Positions 33,112 through 42,024 are shown, numbered from the stretch's first letter. The stretch: DNA of 45,083 bases from Acaryochloris sp. IP29b_bin.137 (GCF_028285745.1 NZ_JANQOP010000251.1:1-45083); one strand, 5' to 3'. Numbers and translations: made by a program. The notes: generated by a model not told the origin, from the letters alone.

Positions 33112-35046
33112 CTAGGAAGCAGGTATTTCTTGTGATTCTTCGATGCTCAGATCGGTGGCACTCGAGACTAAATCTTCACGGTAAATATTGAGATCGAACC
33201 AAAATGTTGTCCCGACCCCTGATTCGCTGACCAGGTTCACACTGGAATGGTGCTTATCCAAAATGTTTCTAACGATGGATAACCCTAAACCTGTTCCTTC
33301 TAAGGTATGGACTCGATTTTCGACGCGGTAGAAGCGATCAAAAATCGCGGCTTGATCGTCCGGTTCAATCCCGATTCCTGTATCAGCAACCTCTATACGA
33401 ATCCGATGAAGCTGTTCATCTGCTAGTGGGTAAGCGCGAATCACAACTTTACCCCCCTTTAAGGTAAATTTCAGGGCATTTCCGATCAAATTGGTCAGAA
33501 CTTGCAGCAGTAAATCATAATTCCCCCAAATGGGCGGTAGATTCGCCTGAATTTTATGACTGAGCTCAATCCCTTGATCACGAGCCGTAAGCTGATAAGT
33601 TCGGAGGGTTTGTTCAACGGGCTGAAGCAAATCGACCGCCTCAAAGCGATATTGCTTGCCAGATTCAAGCCTTGAAAGATCGAGGACGTCATTCACAAGC
33701 CGGGTCAGCCGATCCGTTTCCCGATTGGCAGTATCTAAGAATTCTTGGCGATCCTCTATGCTGAGATCCTCTCCATAGTCGTGCAAGGTTTCAATAAACG
33801 ATTTGATATTGAAAAGGGGGGTCCTGAGTTCATGGGAAATATTGCTAATAAACTGACTCTTAGCTTCATTCAACTCCACTTCACGGGTAATATCTTGCAC
33901 CGTCATCGCAATTCCCTTGACCTTATCTCGCTGTTGGTCCAAAACGGTGGTCAACAAAATTCTGACCGTGCGAGGTGTGGGGCCAGTTAAGGTAATTCGA
34001 AACTCGCTCCCTTCCTGACCTGCAGCACTTTGGTAGAGGGGGCGGGTTAACTCGATTTGAACCGGTTCAGGCAGATGACCCAAGACCTTTTGACCCACCA
34101 CTTCACTATCCCAATTAAATAGGCGTCGTGCGGTCGGATTAGCCAGGATCACCGCTAAGTCCGTATCCAGTAACACGGCTCCATCCGCAATGGTGGAGAC
34201 TAAGGTTTCTAACTTAGCTTTTTGGGCGGTCAGCTCTTCAATGTTTTGCTCTTGATAGCGTTCCAAACGCTTGGCCATGTCATTGAAGCTGAAAATGAGT
34301 TCACCCAATTCCCCGCCAAAGGGTAAATCGACGCGTTTCTTGAAATTCCCCGAAGCAATGGTTTTTACACCAACCACCAGCTCCTTAATCGGATTGGTGA
34401 TGATCAGAGCGTTAAAGACTGCGCCTAAAATAACCATGACCCAGATGGTGATAAAGACAGCAATGGTGACATCTCGCGTTAAGTGAGAGGAGGTGACAAC
34501 AGCGGGATTGGGATTAATACCAATTGCTAGGACGCCAAGATACTGATCTTCTTGCAAAAGGGGGATAAAGACATCGGTTACCTCTCCATCCGGTGTTGAA
34601 TGCTCCCGCACCGTCACCGAGCCTGAAGTCGGCAAGAAATTATCAGGGAGTTGCATGAGCCGCCTCAGGGTTAAGGAGCTATTCACTTGAGTCTCGGAAT
34701 AGGGAATCCCATAATAGATACTGCCCTCTTCATCTGCATAGATCATGTAGCGAATACTAGAGGTGCGGCTATAGAATTCACGGGAGAGTTTTGCTAAATC
34801 TCCATAGTTATGATCGGCCACTAAAGGGGCAACATTGGCGGACAACAGCAATCCTAAATCTCGTCCAAATCGGTTGTCTTGTAGGCGAGCATCTTGTTGA
34901 ATACTGTTAACTGCCCAGAAGGTCAAGCCACTCATCAGTAGGGACACCACCAATGTGGCTGCCACCATTAGCCGAGTTTGAATATTGGAATCGGCCCACC
35001 AACTGATAATAATTTTTCTGAATTTTTCAAACAAGAGCTGAATCAA
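33112..35046 (-). CDS. nblS: Sensor histidine kinase NblS (Hik33/DspA)
   Basis: A 644-residue membrane sensor kinase, the conserved cyanobacterial regulator of high light, cold and nutrient stress responses and phycobilisome degradation, acting through RpaB-type regulators. Two membrane helices (about 25-47 and 194-216) flank a roughly 145-residue external domain. A HAMP domain follows (217-268), then PAS (about 278-385), then HisKA with the phosphorylated His405 in ISNISHELRTPLFNIK. The ATPase domain has the N box (TNLIGNALKF), G1 (VADTGIGI) and G2 (EGTGLGLS). Length and start MIQLLFEKFRKIIISWW match known NblS proteins. It is transcribed divergently from the SirB1 gene, across a region holding a perfect inverted repeat. 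Confidence 0.88.
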   Translation of the reverse strand: MIQLLFEKFRKIIISWWADSNIQTRLMVAATLVVSLLMSGLTFWAVNSIQQDARLQDNRFGRDLGLLLSANVAPLVADHNYGDLAKLSREFYSRTSSIRYMIYADEEGSIYYGIPYSETQVNSSLTLRRLMQLPDNFLPTSGSVTVREHSTPDGEVTDVFIPLLQEDQYLGVLAIGINPNPAVVTSSHLTRDVTIAVFITIWVMVILGAVFNALIITNPIKELVVGVKTIASGNFKKRVDLPFGGELGELIFSFNDMAKRLERYQEQNIEELTAQKAKLETLVSTIADGAVLLDTDLAVILANPTARRLFNWDSEVVGQKVLGHLPEPVQIELTRPLYQSAAGQEGSEFRITLTGPTPRTVRILLTTVLDQQRDKVKGIAMTVQDITREVELNEAKSQFISNISHELRTPLFNIKSFIETLHDYGEDLSIEDRQEFLDTANRETDRLTRLVNDVLDLSRLESGKQYRFEAVDLLQPVEQTLRTYQLTARDQGIELSHKIQANLPPIWGNYDLLLQVLTNLIGNALKFTLKGGKVVIRAYPLADEQLHRIRIEVADTGIGIEPDDQAAIFDRFYRVENRVHTLEGTGLGLSIVRNILDKHHSSVNLVSESGVGTTFWFDLNIYREDLVSSATDLSIEESQEIPAS

Positions 35047-35182
35047 AACAGAACCTAAATGGACTTAAACTCTTAAAGCAAGGGGCATAAAAAATCAATT
35101 CATTTTTGGAGACATTGATTCTTGGGGACATTAATCATAATCAAGTGAATTAAGCTGGCACTGATCCCACTCATTATTTTGG

Positions 35183-35206
35183 CATGATCTGTGTTGGCAG
35201 ATCATG
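35183..35206. repeat. Perfect 9-bp inverted repeat between nblS and the SirB1 gene
   Basis: CATGATCTG (35183-35191) and CAGATCATG (35198-35206) are exact reverse complements around a 6-base spacer. It sits 137 bases upstream of the nblS start and 120 bases upstream of the SirB1 start, in their divergent promoter region. It has no T-run, so an operator or RNA hairpin is likelier than a terminator. Confidence 0.75.
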
Positions 35207-35326
35207 AGCTGGTAGCGTCAACACCCGTTATTGAGAGAATGGAGGCTTTTTACCAGGTGAGTCTTTCTCTATTCAATCCATTCTATTTCTGTCTAACGGC
35301 GATTACAGGGCATCATTACCATTGAG

Positions 35327-36148
35327 ATGAAGTTTTCACCCTCTCGGCAACAGCTCTATCATTTACTCCGGCACTCAACAGAGCCCGATTTGGCGCTGGC
35401 AGCACTGTATATTGCCCAAGAAGAATATCCAACCTTGGATATTTCCGCTTATCTCAATAAGCTGAATACCATGGCAATGGCAGTGGAGGAGCAGCTCGCC
35501 GCTGAGGCCTATCCACTCAAGGTTTTACAAACGATTAACCGATATCTTTACGAGGATCTGGGCTTTACAGGAAATACTCAATGTTATTACGATCCCCGCA
35601 ATAGTTTTCTCAATGATGTAATGGATCGAAGGCTGGGTATACCGATTACCTTATCTCTGGTGTACATGGAGGTTGCCCGTCGGGTCGGTTTCCCAATGGT
35701 CGGGATTAACTTTCCAGGACATTTCCTCATTCGACCGGATCGGGGCGACATGAGCATTCATGTCGATCCTTTCTTTCAGGGGGAACTGCTATTTGAGCAA
35801 GACTGTTGCGATCGCATCACCCAAGTCTTCGGTCAACCCATGGACCTCAGACCTGAATTCTTTGCTGTTGTGAGTCCCCAACAGTTTTTGATTCGGCTGC
35901 TGACCAATCTTAAGCAGATATATCTCAATGAGAACCAATTGGAAAAATGTCTGGGGGCTTCTGAGCAAATCCTTCTCGTTGATCCGAAGTATTATCGCGA
36001 GCTGCGAGATCGGGGTATCTTGTACTATCATGTAGGCCGTTGGTCCGAAGCCCAACAAGATTTACAAGAATATTTAGCCCAACACCCTTCCCCTGAGCAC
36101 ATTCCATTGGTTCGAAAGTTACTTAATCAAATGAATGATTTTTCCTAA
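35327..36148 (+). CDS. SirB1 family protein (transglutaminase-like core plus TPR)
   Basis: A 273-residue soluble protein. The N-terminal two thirds are the transglutaminase-like fold of the SirB1 family, with YLYEDLGFTGNTQCYYDPRNSF, LNDVMDRRLGIPITLSLVYME, GINFPGHFLIR and IHVDPFFQGELL. The C-terminal third holds TPR-like helices (LKQIYLNENQLEKCLGASEQ, LYYHVGRWSEAQQDLQEYL). Enzymatic activity is not established for the family, and the cysteine protease triad is not obvious. The start ATG 35327 has only a weak TTGAG before it. Divergent from nblS. Confidence 0.85.
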   Translation: MKFSPSRQQLYHLLRHSTEPDLALAALYIAQEEYPTLDISAYLNKLNTMAMAVEEQLAAEAYPLKVLQTINRYLYEDLGFTGNTQCYYDPRNSFLNDVMDRRLGIPITLSLVYMEVARRVGFPMVGINFPGHFLIRPDRGDMSIHVDPFFQGELLFEQDCCDRITQVFGQPMDLRPEFFAVVSPQQFLIRLLTNLKQIYLNENQLEKCLGASEQILLVDPKYYRELRDRGILYYHVGRWSEAQQDLQEYLAQHPSPEHIPLVRKLLNQMNDFS

Positions 36149-36249
36149 CATGGCGAAGTGTATTTTACAATAGGTATTGTTTCTTACTTTATGAATCGGT
36201 TCCCCTTCCTTTGGTTTTCAACGATTCACCTAACCTCTGACCTCCTCTG

Positions 36250-36585
36250 ATGCAACACGTTTGTTCTACCTCTCCCGAATTAGTTTTTGCTGGTTTTCAT
36301 GCCCTCGCTGACCCTCTCCGTACCCACGTTTTAGAGCTCTTACGCCATCGAGAGCTTTGTGTTGGTGAGTTATGTGAGTCTTTGGACATTAATCAGTCTA
36401 AGTTGTCATTCCACTTAAAAGTTCTCAAAGATGCCGAATTAGTCCATACGCGCCATGAAGGCCGATGGATTTACTACAGTCTCAACCTGCCGCAGTTCGT
36501 GGTCCTGGAGCAATATCTAGCAGAATACCGTCGCAATTCGGAAATTATGCCTCCCCGGATGTATGCTTCCCCCACGACTCCGTGA
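36250..36585 (+). CDS. ArsR/SmtB-family transcriptional regulator
   Basis: A 111-residue winged-helix repressor-type protein. The wHTH reads FHALADPLRTHVLELLRHRE, then LCESLDINQSKLSFHLKVLK as the recognition helix, and HTRHEGRWIYYSLN as the wing. In arsenite-responsive ArsR the metal site is ELCVCDLC (three cysteines). Here it is ELCVGELC with Cys37 and Cys42 but Gly39, plus an extra Cys5 near the N-terminus. The inducer may therefore be a different metalloid, or sensing may use Cys5. It lies 125 bases upstream of a methyltransferase on the same strand, a natural target, but no operator was identified. Confidence 0.88.
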   Translation: MQHVCSTSPELVFAGFHALADPLRTHVLELLRHRELCVGELCESLDINQSKLSFHLKVLKDAELVHTRHEGRWIYYSLNLPQFVVLEQYLAEYRRNSEIMPPRMYASPTTP

Positions 36586-36709
36586 GGATTTGCCCGGAGC
36601 TTAGAGTAGTCAAGCGCAGGCAGCCATAAAGCTGAGTCAGCCCATCCAGGCTAGAAACAGAATTGGCTGGCCTTAATCACGCTCTCCGTTTAGGCCTTTA
36701 TTCAAAACG

Positions 36710-37339
36710 ATGGTTAATCAGTGGACGACGGCTGATCACGCATTGGATTATCTCGCGAGAGCGGATCAAATTCCTCACCGCACAGAGGGGGAAGCAGTTT
36801 TACTTGCCCATGTCCCTAAAACGGCGCGACGACTGTTGGATTTGGGGACTGGCGATGGGCGCTTGTTGGCCCTGCTCAAACTTGATCGCCCTGAGGTTGA
36901 GAGCCTTGCCGTTGACTTTTCTCCAACCATGCTAGCAGCTGTCCGGCAGCGTTTTGCGGATGATCTGCGAGTCACCATTCTGGCGCATAATCTGGACAAT
37001 CCACTGCCACCTGTCGGAACATTCGATGGGATTGTCTCCAGTTTTGCGATTCATCATCTCTCCCATCCCCGTAAGCAGTCGCTTTATCAAGAAGTCTTTG
37101 ATCGCCTAGAGCCAGGTGGAATTTTTTGTAATTTGGAGCATGTCGCTTCGCCCACCCTGAGACTACATCAACAGTTTTTACAGGCGATTGGCTACACTCT
37201 GGCAGAAGAAGATCCGTCTAACCAGCTCTTAGACGTTGAAACTCAACTCGGATGGCTCAGGAGTATTGGCTTTGAGGATGTGGACTGCTACTGGAAATGG
37301 CTGGAGATGGCTTTGTTAATTGGGGTAAAACCTCTATGA
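36710..37339 (+). CDS. Class I SAM-dependent methyltransferase
   Basis: A 209-residue methyltransferase. Motif I is RRLLDLGTGDGRLLALL, motif II region VESLAVDFSPTML, motif post-II DGIVSSFAIHHLSHPRK, motif III LEPGGIFCNLEH. The C-terminus (LLDVETQLGWLRSIGFEDVDCYWKWLEM) matches small-molecule methyltransferases such as those acting on carboxylates. It lacks the cysteine set expected of arsenite methyltransferase ArsM, so arsenic chemistry is unlikely. Its stop overlaps the start of the next gene (ATGA), indicating translational coupling. It follows an ArsR-type regulator. Confidence 0.85.
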   Translation: MVNQWTTADHALDYLARADQIPHRTEGEAVLLAHVPKTARRLLDLGTGDGRLLALLKLDRPEVESLAVDFSPTMLAAVRQRFADDLRVTILAHNLDNPLPPVGTFDGIVSSFAIHHLSHPRKQSLYQEVFDRLEPGGIFCNLEHVASPTLRLHQQFLQAIGYTLAEEDPSNQLLDVETQLGWLRSIGFEDVDCYWKWLEMALLIGVKPL

Positions 37340-38037
37340 AGCTGCCTGCCCAGCGAGTTAGGTCTGGGGCTCCATGGGAGGCACAGGTGGGATATTGTCG
37401 TGCGATTCGAGTTGGTAACCAGATTTATCTTTCAGGGACAGCTCCTGTGGATGCTCAGGGACAGGTCGTTTCTACGGATGGTTATGCTCAAGCTAAACGG
37501 TGCCTAGAGATCATCCAAACAGCATTGCAGGAGTTAAAAACAGATACTCATGCGATTGTGCGAACTCGCATGTTTGTCACCGATATTTCTCAATGGGAGG
37601 CATTTGCGCAGGCGCATCAAGAATTTTTTGGGGCCCATCCTCCAGCAACCACGATGGTTCAGGTTAGTGCGTTGATTGATCCAGCCATGCTGATTGAAAT
37701 TGAAGCAGATGCAATTTTCCCTGAAGATAGGTCTGCGTCAATGGTTACGGCCCAAGCGTGTCAGAACATGGCCGATATTCGAGCTGCCATTGATCAGCTT
37801 GATGCCCAGGTGATTAAGCTGCTGGGGCAGCGGTTCGAGTATGTGAAAGCAGCGACCCAGTTCAAAAGCAATGCCCAAAGTGTCCGAGCGCCTGAGCGTC
37901 TGCAGGCAATGATGCAACAGCGACGGCAATGGGCTGAGGCTGTTGGATTAGATCCAGATGTTATTGAAAAGCTTTATCGAGATTTAGTGCAATATTTTAT
38001 TGAGCTTGAATTAGCCGATTGGCATTCGTCTCAGTAG
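37336..38037 (+). CDS. RidA-like domain fused to a type II (AroQ) chorismate mutase / PchB-like domain
   Basis: A 233-residue fusion. Residues 1-130 are RidA/YjgF: VRSGAPWEAQVGYCRAIRVG, NQIYLSGTAPVDAQG, HPPATTMVQVSALIDPAMLIEIEADAIF. The residue corresponding to the catalytic Arg of active RidA (PARS) is Thr. Residues 144-230 match AroQ-type mutases, closest in pattern to isochorismate-pyruvate lyase PchB: MADIRAAIDQLDAQVIKLLGQRFEYVKAA, QFKSN, SVRAPERLQAMMQQRRQWAEAVGLD, and FIELELADW. Arg and Lys residues matching PchB Arg14, Arg31 and Lys42 are present, while the equivalent of Gln90 is Glu. The ATG overlaps the stop of the upstream methyltransferase, so they are translationally coupled. The expected chemistry involves chorismate or isochorismate, which is inference. 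Confidence 0.85.
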   Translation: MKLPAQRVRSGAPWEAQVGYCRAIRVGNQIYLSGTAPVDAQGQVVSTDGYAQAKRCLEIIQTALQELKTDTHAIVRTRMFVTDISQWEAFAQAHQEFFGAHPPATTMVQVSALIDPAMLIEIEADAIFPEDRSASMVTAQACQNMADIRAAIDQLDAQVIKLLGQRFEYVKAATQFKSNAQSVRAPERLQAMMQQRRQWAEAVGLDPDVIEKLYRDLVQYFIELELADWHSSQ

Positions 38038-38080
38038 TACTTTTATTCAAAAGTGAAGATGTTTGAAAATGTTATGGGTA

Positions 38081-39634
38081 TTATCCTGTGATGACAGGTT
38101 GGGCATGAGACTTGGATAGATTTCGGAGGTGAGTTTGGAACTGCCATACCAATAGGACGATCACACAAAGTTGGGCAACCAATCCAACCAGAGCACTGCT
38201 CACTAACATGGGTTTAGAAAAATCACTAAAGGGATAGCCCAAAAAAGTCCAAATCATCATGGAAGCAGGCATCTCATCGGGTAGGATTTGCAAAATTGCC
38301 AACATAATGGGTGGAACCAGCATCCAAATCCCCAGCCCCCCCATGGTCCAGGTATAAGGGTTGCGTATTTTGAGGGCAAAAATTTGTTGGACGACGGTTG
38401 TATAGATCAGCAATACCCCGGTCAGGGATAGAACCACAATCGCAGCGATCGTTGGGTTTTCTTTGCCAATCCCGACTAAAAAGAGCCAGGGAACATACAG
38501 CGCATTGATAATCAACAGATTAATTGCGATCGCAACGATGGCTGGACTCTTATCTGCCCAAACTAAATCTCGGAGAATCCCTTGGGGGTTCTGTTGAAAC
38601 CGTAACCAATCTAGAAGAGACGCTCGCTGTGGACAGAGGGCTAACATAATCACTAGGGTCATCCCGAAATTAAAGGCATAAAGCAGCCATGTTCCAGCCG
38701 CTTCAGAAAAATCTGCGACACCAACATTGTCAGATGTAACCACGAAAAAGCCAATGACTAGGGCTTCTAGAAACGCCACAATTGCGTAACTTTGCCATTT
38801 ACTCATCACCGTCGTGTTGGGATTGCGGAATAGGCGGGCTAGCATTAACCAAATCAGACCGGTAGCGATAGCCAAAGCCAATAACGTAAACCCGTGAGAA
38901 AACCCTGCAGACTGGTTGATCGTTTGCCCAAACCATTGAATGGGATTGTTTGCATAGGTATAGGGGTAATCCTTCCATTGGGCAGACCAAGCTTCAAATC
39001 CTAATGGATTCCAGGTAACCGCAAAATTCCAGGCAAAGTAAAGGGGGGAGAGGAAGAAGAGGGTTAAGCCCGCAAAAGCAACAGCAACAACCGATTGCTG
39101 GCCGACAGCAAGGGTCCGTGAACTACTCAATAACCCGTACAAGATTGCTAAGCTAAATAGGGCAAAACATCCAGCGATTAACATCAAGTAGTAGCTGATT
39201 AAAAACAAGAATGGCATCTCCGAATTTAGCCCTGCAATAACGTGCAAGGGAATGGCGAGCCCAATCGCCATGTAGGGCAAGATCGGTACTCCCAACATTT
39301 TTCCGAGTAAAATACCTCGACTGGGGCGGGGGCTAAGCCGAATAAAATTGAGCGTGCCTCGTTTCTCTTCTTGATTCAAATCACTGACTAGATAGTAGCT
39401 CCCTGCAGTAAACAGTGCATAGGGCAAGATCCAGGTCATTGTTTCCGCTAAACCGGCCCAACGTTCTATCACAGGGTTATAGGTTTGCTGAGAAAAACTC
39501 AGTCCTAGTAAGGTTTGACCGACGAGCGAGATCACAATCGTTGCCGTAATACTTCGAGGTTTTAAACGACCTCGAAATTCTCGCAACAACTGGGGATTCC
39601 AATTGCCCAATCGATTAATAAAAGTGGATGTCAT
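38081..39634 (-). CDS. ABC transporter permease
   Basis: A 517-residue polytopic membrane protein with about twelve hydrophobic segments. It opens with a cytosolic amphipathic segment (NWNPQLLREFRGRLKPRS), as in ABC-2-type permeases, and contains EKRGTLNFIRLSPRPSRGILLGK, the coupling-helix region that contacts the ATPase. The partner gene lies directly upstream with a 15-base gap. Substrate unknown. It converges with the RidA-mutase gene, 43 bases away. Confidence 0.88.
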   Translation of the reverse strand: MTSTFINRLGNWNPQLLREFRGRLKPRSITATIVISLVGQTLLGLSFSQQTYNPVIERWAGLAETMTWILPYALFTAGSYYLVSDLNQEEKRGTLNFIRLSPRPSRGILLGKMLGVPILPYMAIGLAIPLHVIAGLNSEMPFLFLISYYLMLIAGCFALFSLAILYGLLSSSRTLAVGQQSVVAVAFAGLTLFFLSPLYFAWNFAVTWNPLGFEAWSAQWKDYPYTYANNPIQWFGQTINQSAGFSHGFTLLALAIATGLIWLMLARLFRNPNTTVMSKWQSYAIVAFLEALVIGFFVVTSDNVGVADFSEAAGTWLLYAFNFGMTLVIMLALCPQRASLLDWLRFQQNPQGILRDLVWADKSPAIVAIAINLLIINALYVPWLFLVGIGKENPTIAAIVVLSLTGVLLIYTTVVQQIFALKIRNPYTWTMGGLGIWMLVPPIMLAILQILPDEMPASMMIWTFLGYPFSDFSKPMLVSSALVGLVAQLCVIVLLVWQFQTHLRNLSKSHAQPVITG

Positions 39635-39649
39635 AATGCGACCCGAGGA

Positions 39650-40600
39650 TTATGAGGTTTGCCGATAGCCCATTTTGATAAAGATATCTTCTAGGCTTTC
39701 TTGGGTACGGTGGAAATCAATGATGGGGAAATTATGGGAGACGAGCGATCGCAACAACGCCACAATCTCGTCATCAGTGCCAGTGAAGGTGACGGCAATT
39801 TGATGTTTATCCGGTAACACTTTGCATTCATGGACTAACCCATGGTCCTGTAGAAAGGCTTCAACCGGGGCTAACTCTGCCACGGTAGAAATGATCAGCT
39901 GTTGCGTCTGATCGCGATTGTATAAAGCGCGCAACTCTGAACTCTCAACCAGCTGGCCCGTCTGCATAATGCCGATGGAAGTACAGAAATCTTCCAAATC
40001 GCTGAGGATATGGGATGAGATAAGAATGGTCAAGCCTTGCTGCTGCAAGATTTTTAAGGTTTGACGAAACTGTACCCTAGCCACTGGATCTAAGCCCGAA
40101 ACGGGCTCATCCAGCAACAACAATGTCGGTTTATGAATGATGGTTCGGGCCAAACTGAGCCGCTGCTTCATCCCCCGTGATAGGGTGCTAATTGGGCTAT
40201 AGCGCTTATTCTCCAGATCCACCAAAGCCAACACTTCATTCAATCGCTGACTCAGGTCTGGCTCTTGCAGATAATACAATCGGGCAAAATAATCCAGATA
40301 ATCCCAGACCAATAAATCATCGTATAGGGGAAAATCATCCGGCAAAAAGCCAATGCGTCGCTTGATGTCAGGGTTGGGTTGATTCTGAATAAGAGTCTGT
40401 CCACCGATGGAGATGCTGCCTAGCGTGGGTTCTTCCGCCGTCGCCAACATGCGGATCAGTGTTGTTTTGCCTGCTCCGTTGGGGCCAATCAAACCATAAA
40501 TTTCACCTTGCTGGACTTGCAAATCCACTTGGCTAACGGCAATGCTGTCACCAAACTGTTTTGTCAGTTGCTGCGTGGCAATGACTGGGAGACGAGCCAT
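39650..40600 (-). CDS. ABC transporter ATP-binding protein
   Basis: A 316-residue ATPase of the exporter-type (DRA/CcmA-like) class. Walker A is GPNGAGKTT at residues 39-47, the Q-loop region RRIGFLPDDF is near 81-90, the signature LSRGMKQR is at 140-147, and Walker B LLLLDEP is at 160-166, followed by the D-loop and the switch histidine in ILISSHIL. A C-terminal regulatory extension of about 85 residues follows. It forms a two-gene operon with the permease. The cargo is not predictable. Confidence 0.93.
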   Translation of the reverse strand: MARLPVIATQQLTKQFGDSIAVSQVDLQVQQGEIYGLIGPNGAGKTTLIRMLATAEEPTLGSISIGGQTLIQNQPNPDIKRRIGFLPDDFPLYDDLLVWDYLDYFARLYYLQEPDLSQRLNEVLALVDLENKRYSPISTLSRGMKQRLSLARTIIHKPTLLLLDEPVSGLDPVARVQFRQTLKILQQQGLTILISSHILSDLEDFCTSIGIMQTGQLVESSELRALYNRDQTQQLIISTVAELAPVEAFLQDHGLVHECKVLPDKHQIAVTFTGTDDEIVALLRSLVSHNFPIIDFHRTQESLEDIFIKMGYRQTS

Positions 40601-40917
40601 TTATTCACTGACCTTTACGAGTACGAGAACGATGCCATTATGACATCATCTTTGTCGGTCAAGACGCAACCGAAGGGGATATTGGCGATGATTCTCGATC
40701 TGAGGCCAAGCTGGACCATAAGGGGAGGGGGCTGGAAGATCAGACCTGTGATCGTAAACGGCATAGCTATTTACATCATCAAAATAAAAATACTAAGCGC
40801 CAAGGAAAGGAGATTCAAATTAGGAGAAACCTCGATATGACTAGCAATTGTATTCACTCTATCTTCACTGGGGGAGTGTTAGCATCGCTCCCGATGAAAT
40901 AAGAGAAGATAGCTAAT
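40601..40917. other. Intergenic region upstream of the CAP/RTX gene (317 bases)
   Basis: It lies between the divergently transcribed ATPase and CAP/RTX genes and holds their promoters. A 21-codon frame at 40837-40902 has AGGAGAAA upstream and is read toward the CAP gene. It is too short and unsupported to call. Otherwise nothing distinctive is seen. Confidence 0.4.
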
Positions 40918-42024
40918 ATGGCAATCCTTGAACAGGATCGTTTTGATCAACAACTCCTAGACCTTGTAAACCAGGAACGCGAATCTCGCGGGCTGAGACC
41001 CTTACAACTCAGCCAGAATCTTGATCAAGCTGCTGATCAGTATTCAGCTCGCATGGCGACGGGTGACTTTTTTGCTCATAGAGATCCAGAAACGGGGACT
41101 AGCGCTGGAGATCGCATTGAAGCGGCAGGGTATACTGGCTGGTCCACATGGGGGGAGAATATTGCTGCAGGGCAGACAACCCCAGAGGAAGTTTTCAATG
41201 CTTGGATGGGCAGCTCTGGGCATCGGGCCAATATTCTAAATCCTAATTTCACGCACATGGGCATTGGCTATGATTTGCTTGAAAACGATACTGGCAATCA
41301 GCGCTACTCCCACTACTGGACTCAAGTGTTTGGTGCCGGGGGGGTAACAGGTACCTATGTTGCTCAGACCGATGGCAATACGACCGCAGATAACCCCTCC
41401 AATCCGAATACCCCGCCTGCCCCTGTTAATCCCCCACCGACCGAACCCGTTGATGAACCGCTGGTGGGGACTCCGGGCAACGACCGACTCACGGGTACAG
41501 GCAGCAATGACAACATGTTTGGTCGTGACGGGAATGATATCCTGCGGGGACAATCAGGCGGCGATATGCTTTACGGAGAAGCTGGACGGGATAGGCTCTA
41601 TGGGGATGCTGGTGCCGATCAGCTATATGGCGGACTTGATAATGACACCCTTTGGGGTGGTGCCGGAAAAGATACCTTGACGGGCGTAGATACAAATTCA
41701 CCCAATTCAGCTTCCCAGGTAGATGTGCTAGTGGGTGGACAGAATGCAGATACGTTTGTCTTGGGAGATGCATCAACAGTTTTCTACGACGATGGCATCG
41801 ACAACACCTATGGTACAGATGGTTATGCTTACATCTATGACTTTCAGGGTGCCCAAGGGGATCAAATTCAATTGTCAGGGGGTGTGGGTGACTATCGTCT
41901 CCAATCCTACGGCTCAGGCCAGATCCTGTTTCTCAATACGCCGGGACTGGATGAAGTCATTGCTTTTATTGCTAATACCGATAGTCTGAGCTTGACCGAT
42001 TCAGCAGCATTCACGTTTGTGTAG
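40918..42024 (+). CDS. CAP (SCP-like) domain protein with RTX calcium-binding repeats
   Basis: A 368-residue protein. Residues 8-140 form a CAP/SCP domain with the conserved His and Glu residues in FFAHRDPETG, WGENIAAG, TPEEVFNAWM and GHRANILNP. A Pro/Asn-rich linker follows. Residues about 180-260 contain RTX nonapeptide repeats (GGxGxDxxx type), for example GRDGNDILRG, YGEAGRDRLY and GGAGKDTLTG, which bind calcium. There is no Sec signal peptide, and RTX proteins usually leave by a type I secretion system via their C-terminus, so extracellular location is likely. No secretion genes are adjacent. The function of bacterial CAP domains is mostly unknown. Confidence 0.88.
   Translation: MAILEQDRFDQQLLDLVNQERESRGLRPLQLSQNLDQAADQYSARMATGDFFAHRDPETGTSAGDRIEAAGYTGWSTWGENIAAGQTTPEEVFNAWMGSSGHRANILNPNFTHMGIGYDLLENDTGNQRYSHYWTQVFGAGGVTGTYVAQTDGNTTADNPSNPNTPPAPVNPPPTEPVDEPLVGTPGNDRLTGTGSNDNMFGRDGNDILRGQSGGDMLYGEAGRDRLYGDAGADQLYGGLDNDTLWGGAGKDTLTGVDTNSPNSASQVDVLVGGQNADTFVLGDASTVFYDDGIDNTYGTDGYAYIYDFQGAQGDQIQLSGGVGDYRLQSYGSGQILFLNTPGLDEVIAFIANTDSLSLTDSAAFTFV

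Noticed and set aside
36710-37339. Arsenite methyltransferase (ArsM), suggested by the ArsR neighbour
   Set aside because: The cysteines required for arsenite binding in ArsM are absent.
40837-40902. 21-codon frame with a good ribosome-binding-like site before the CAP/RTX gene
   Set aside because: Too short and without any other support; noted only in the intergenic description.
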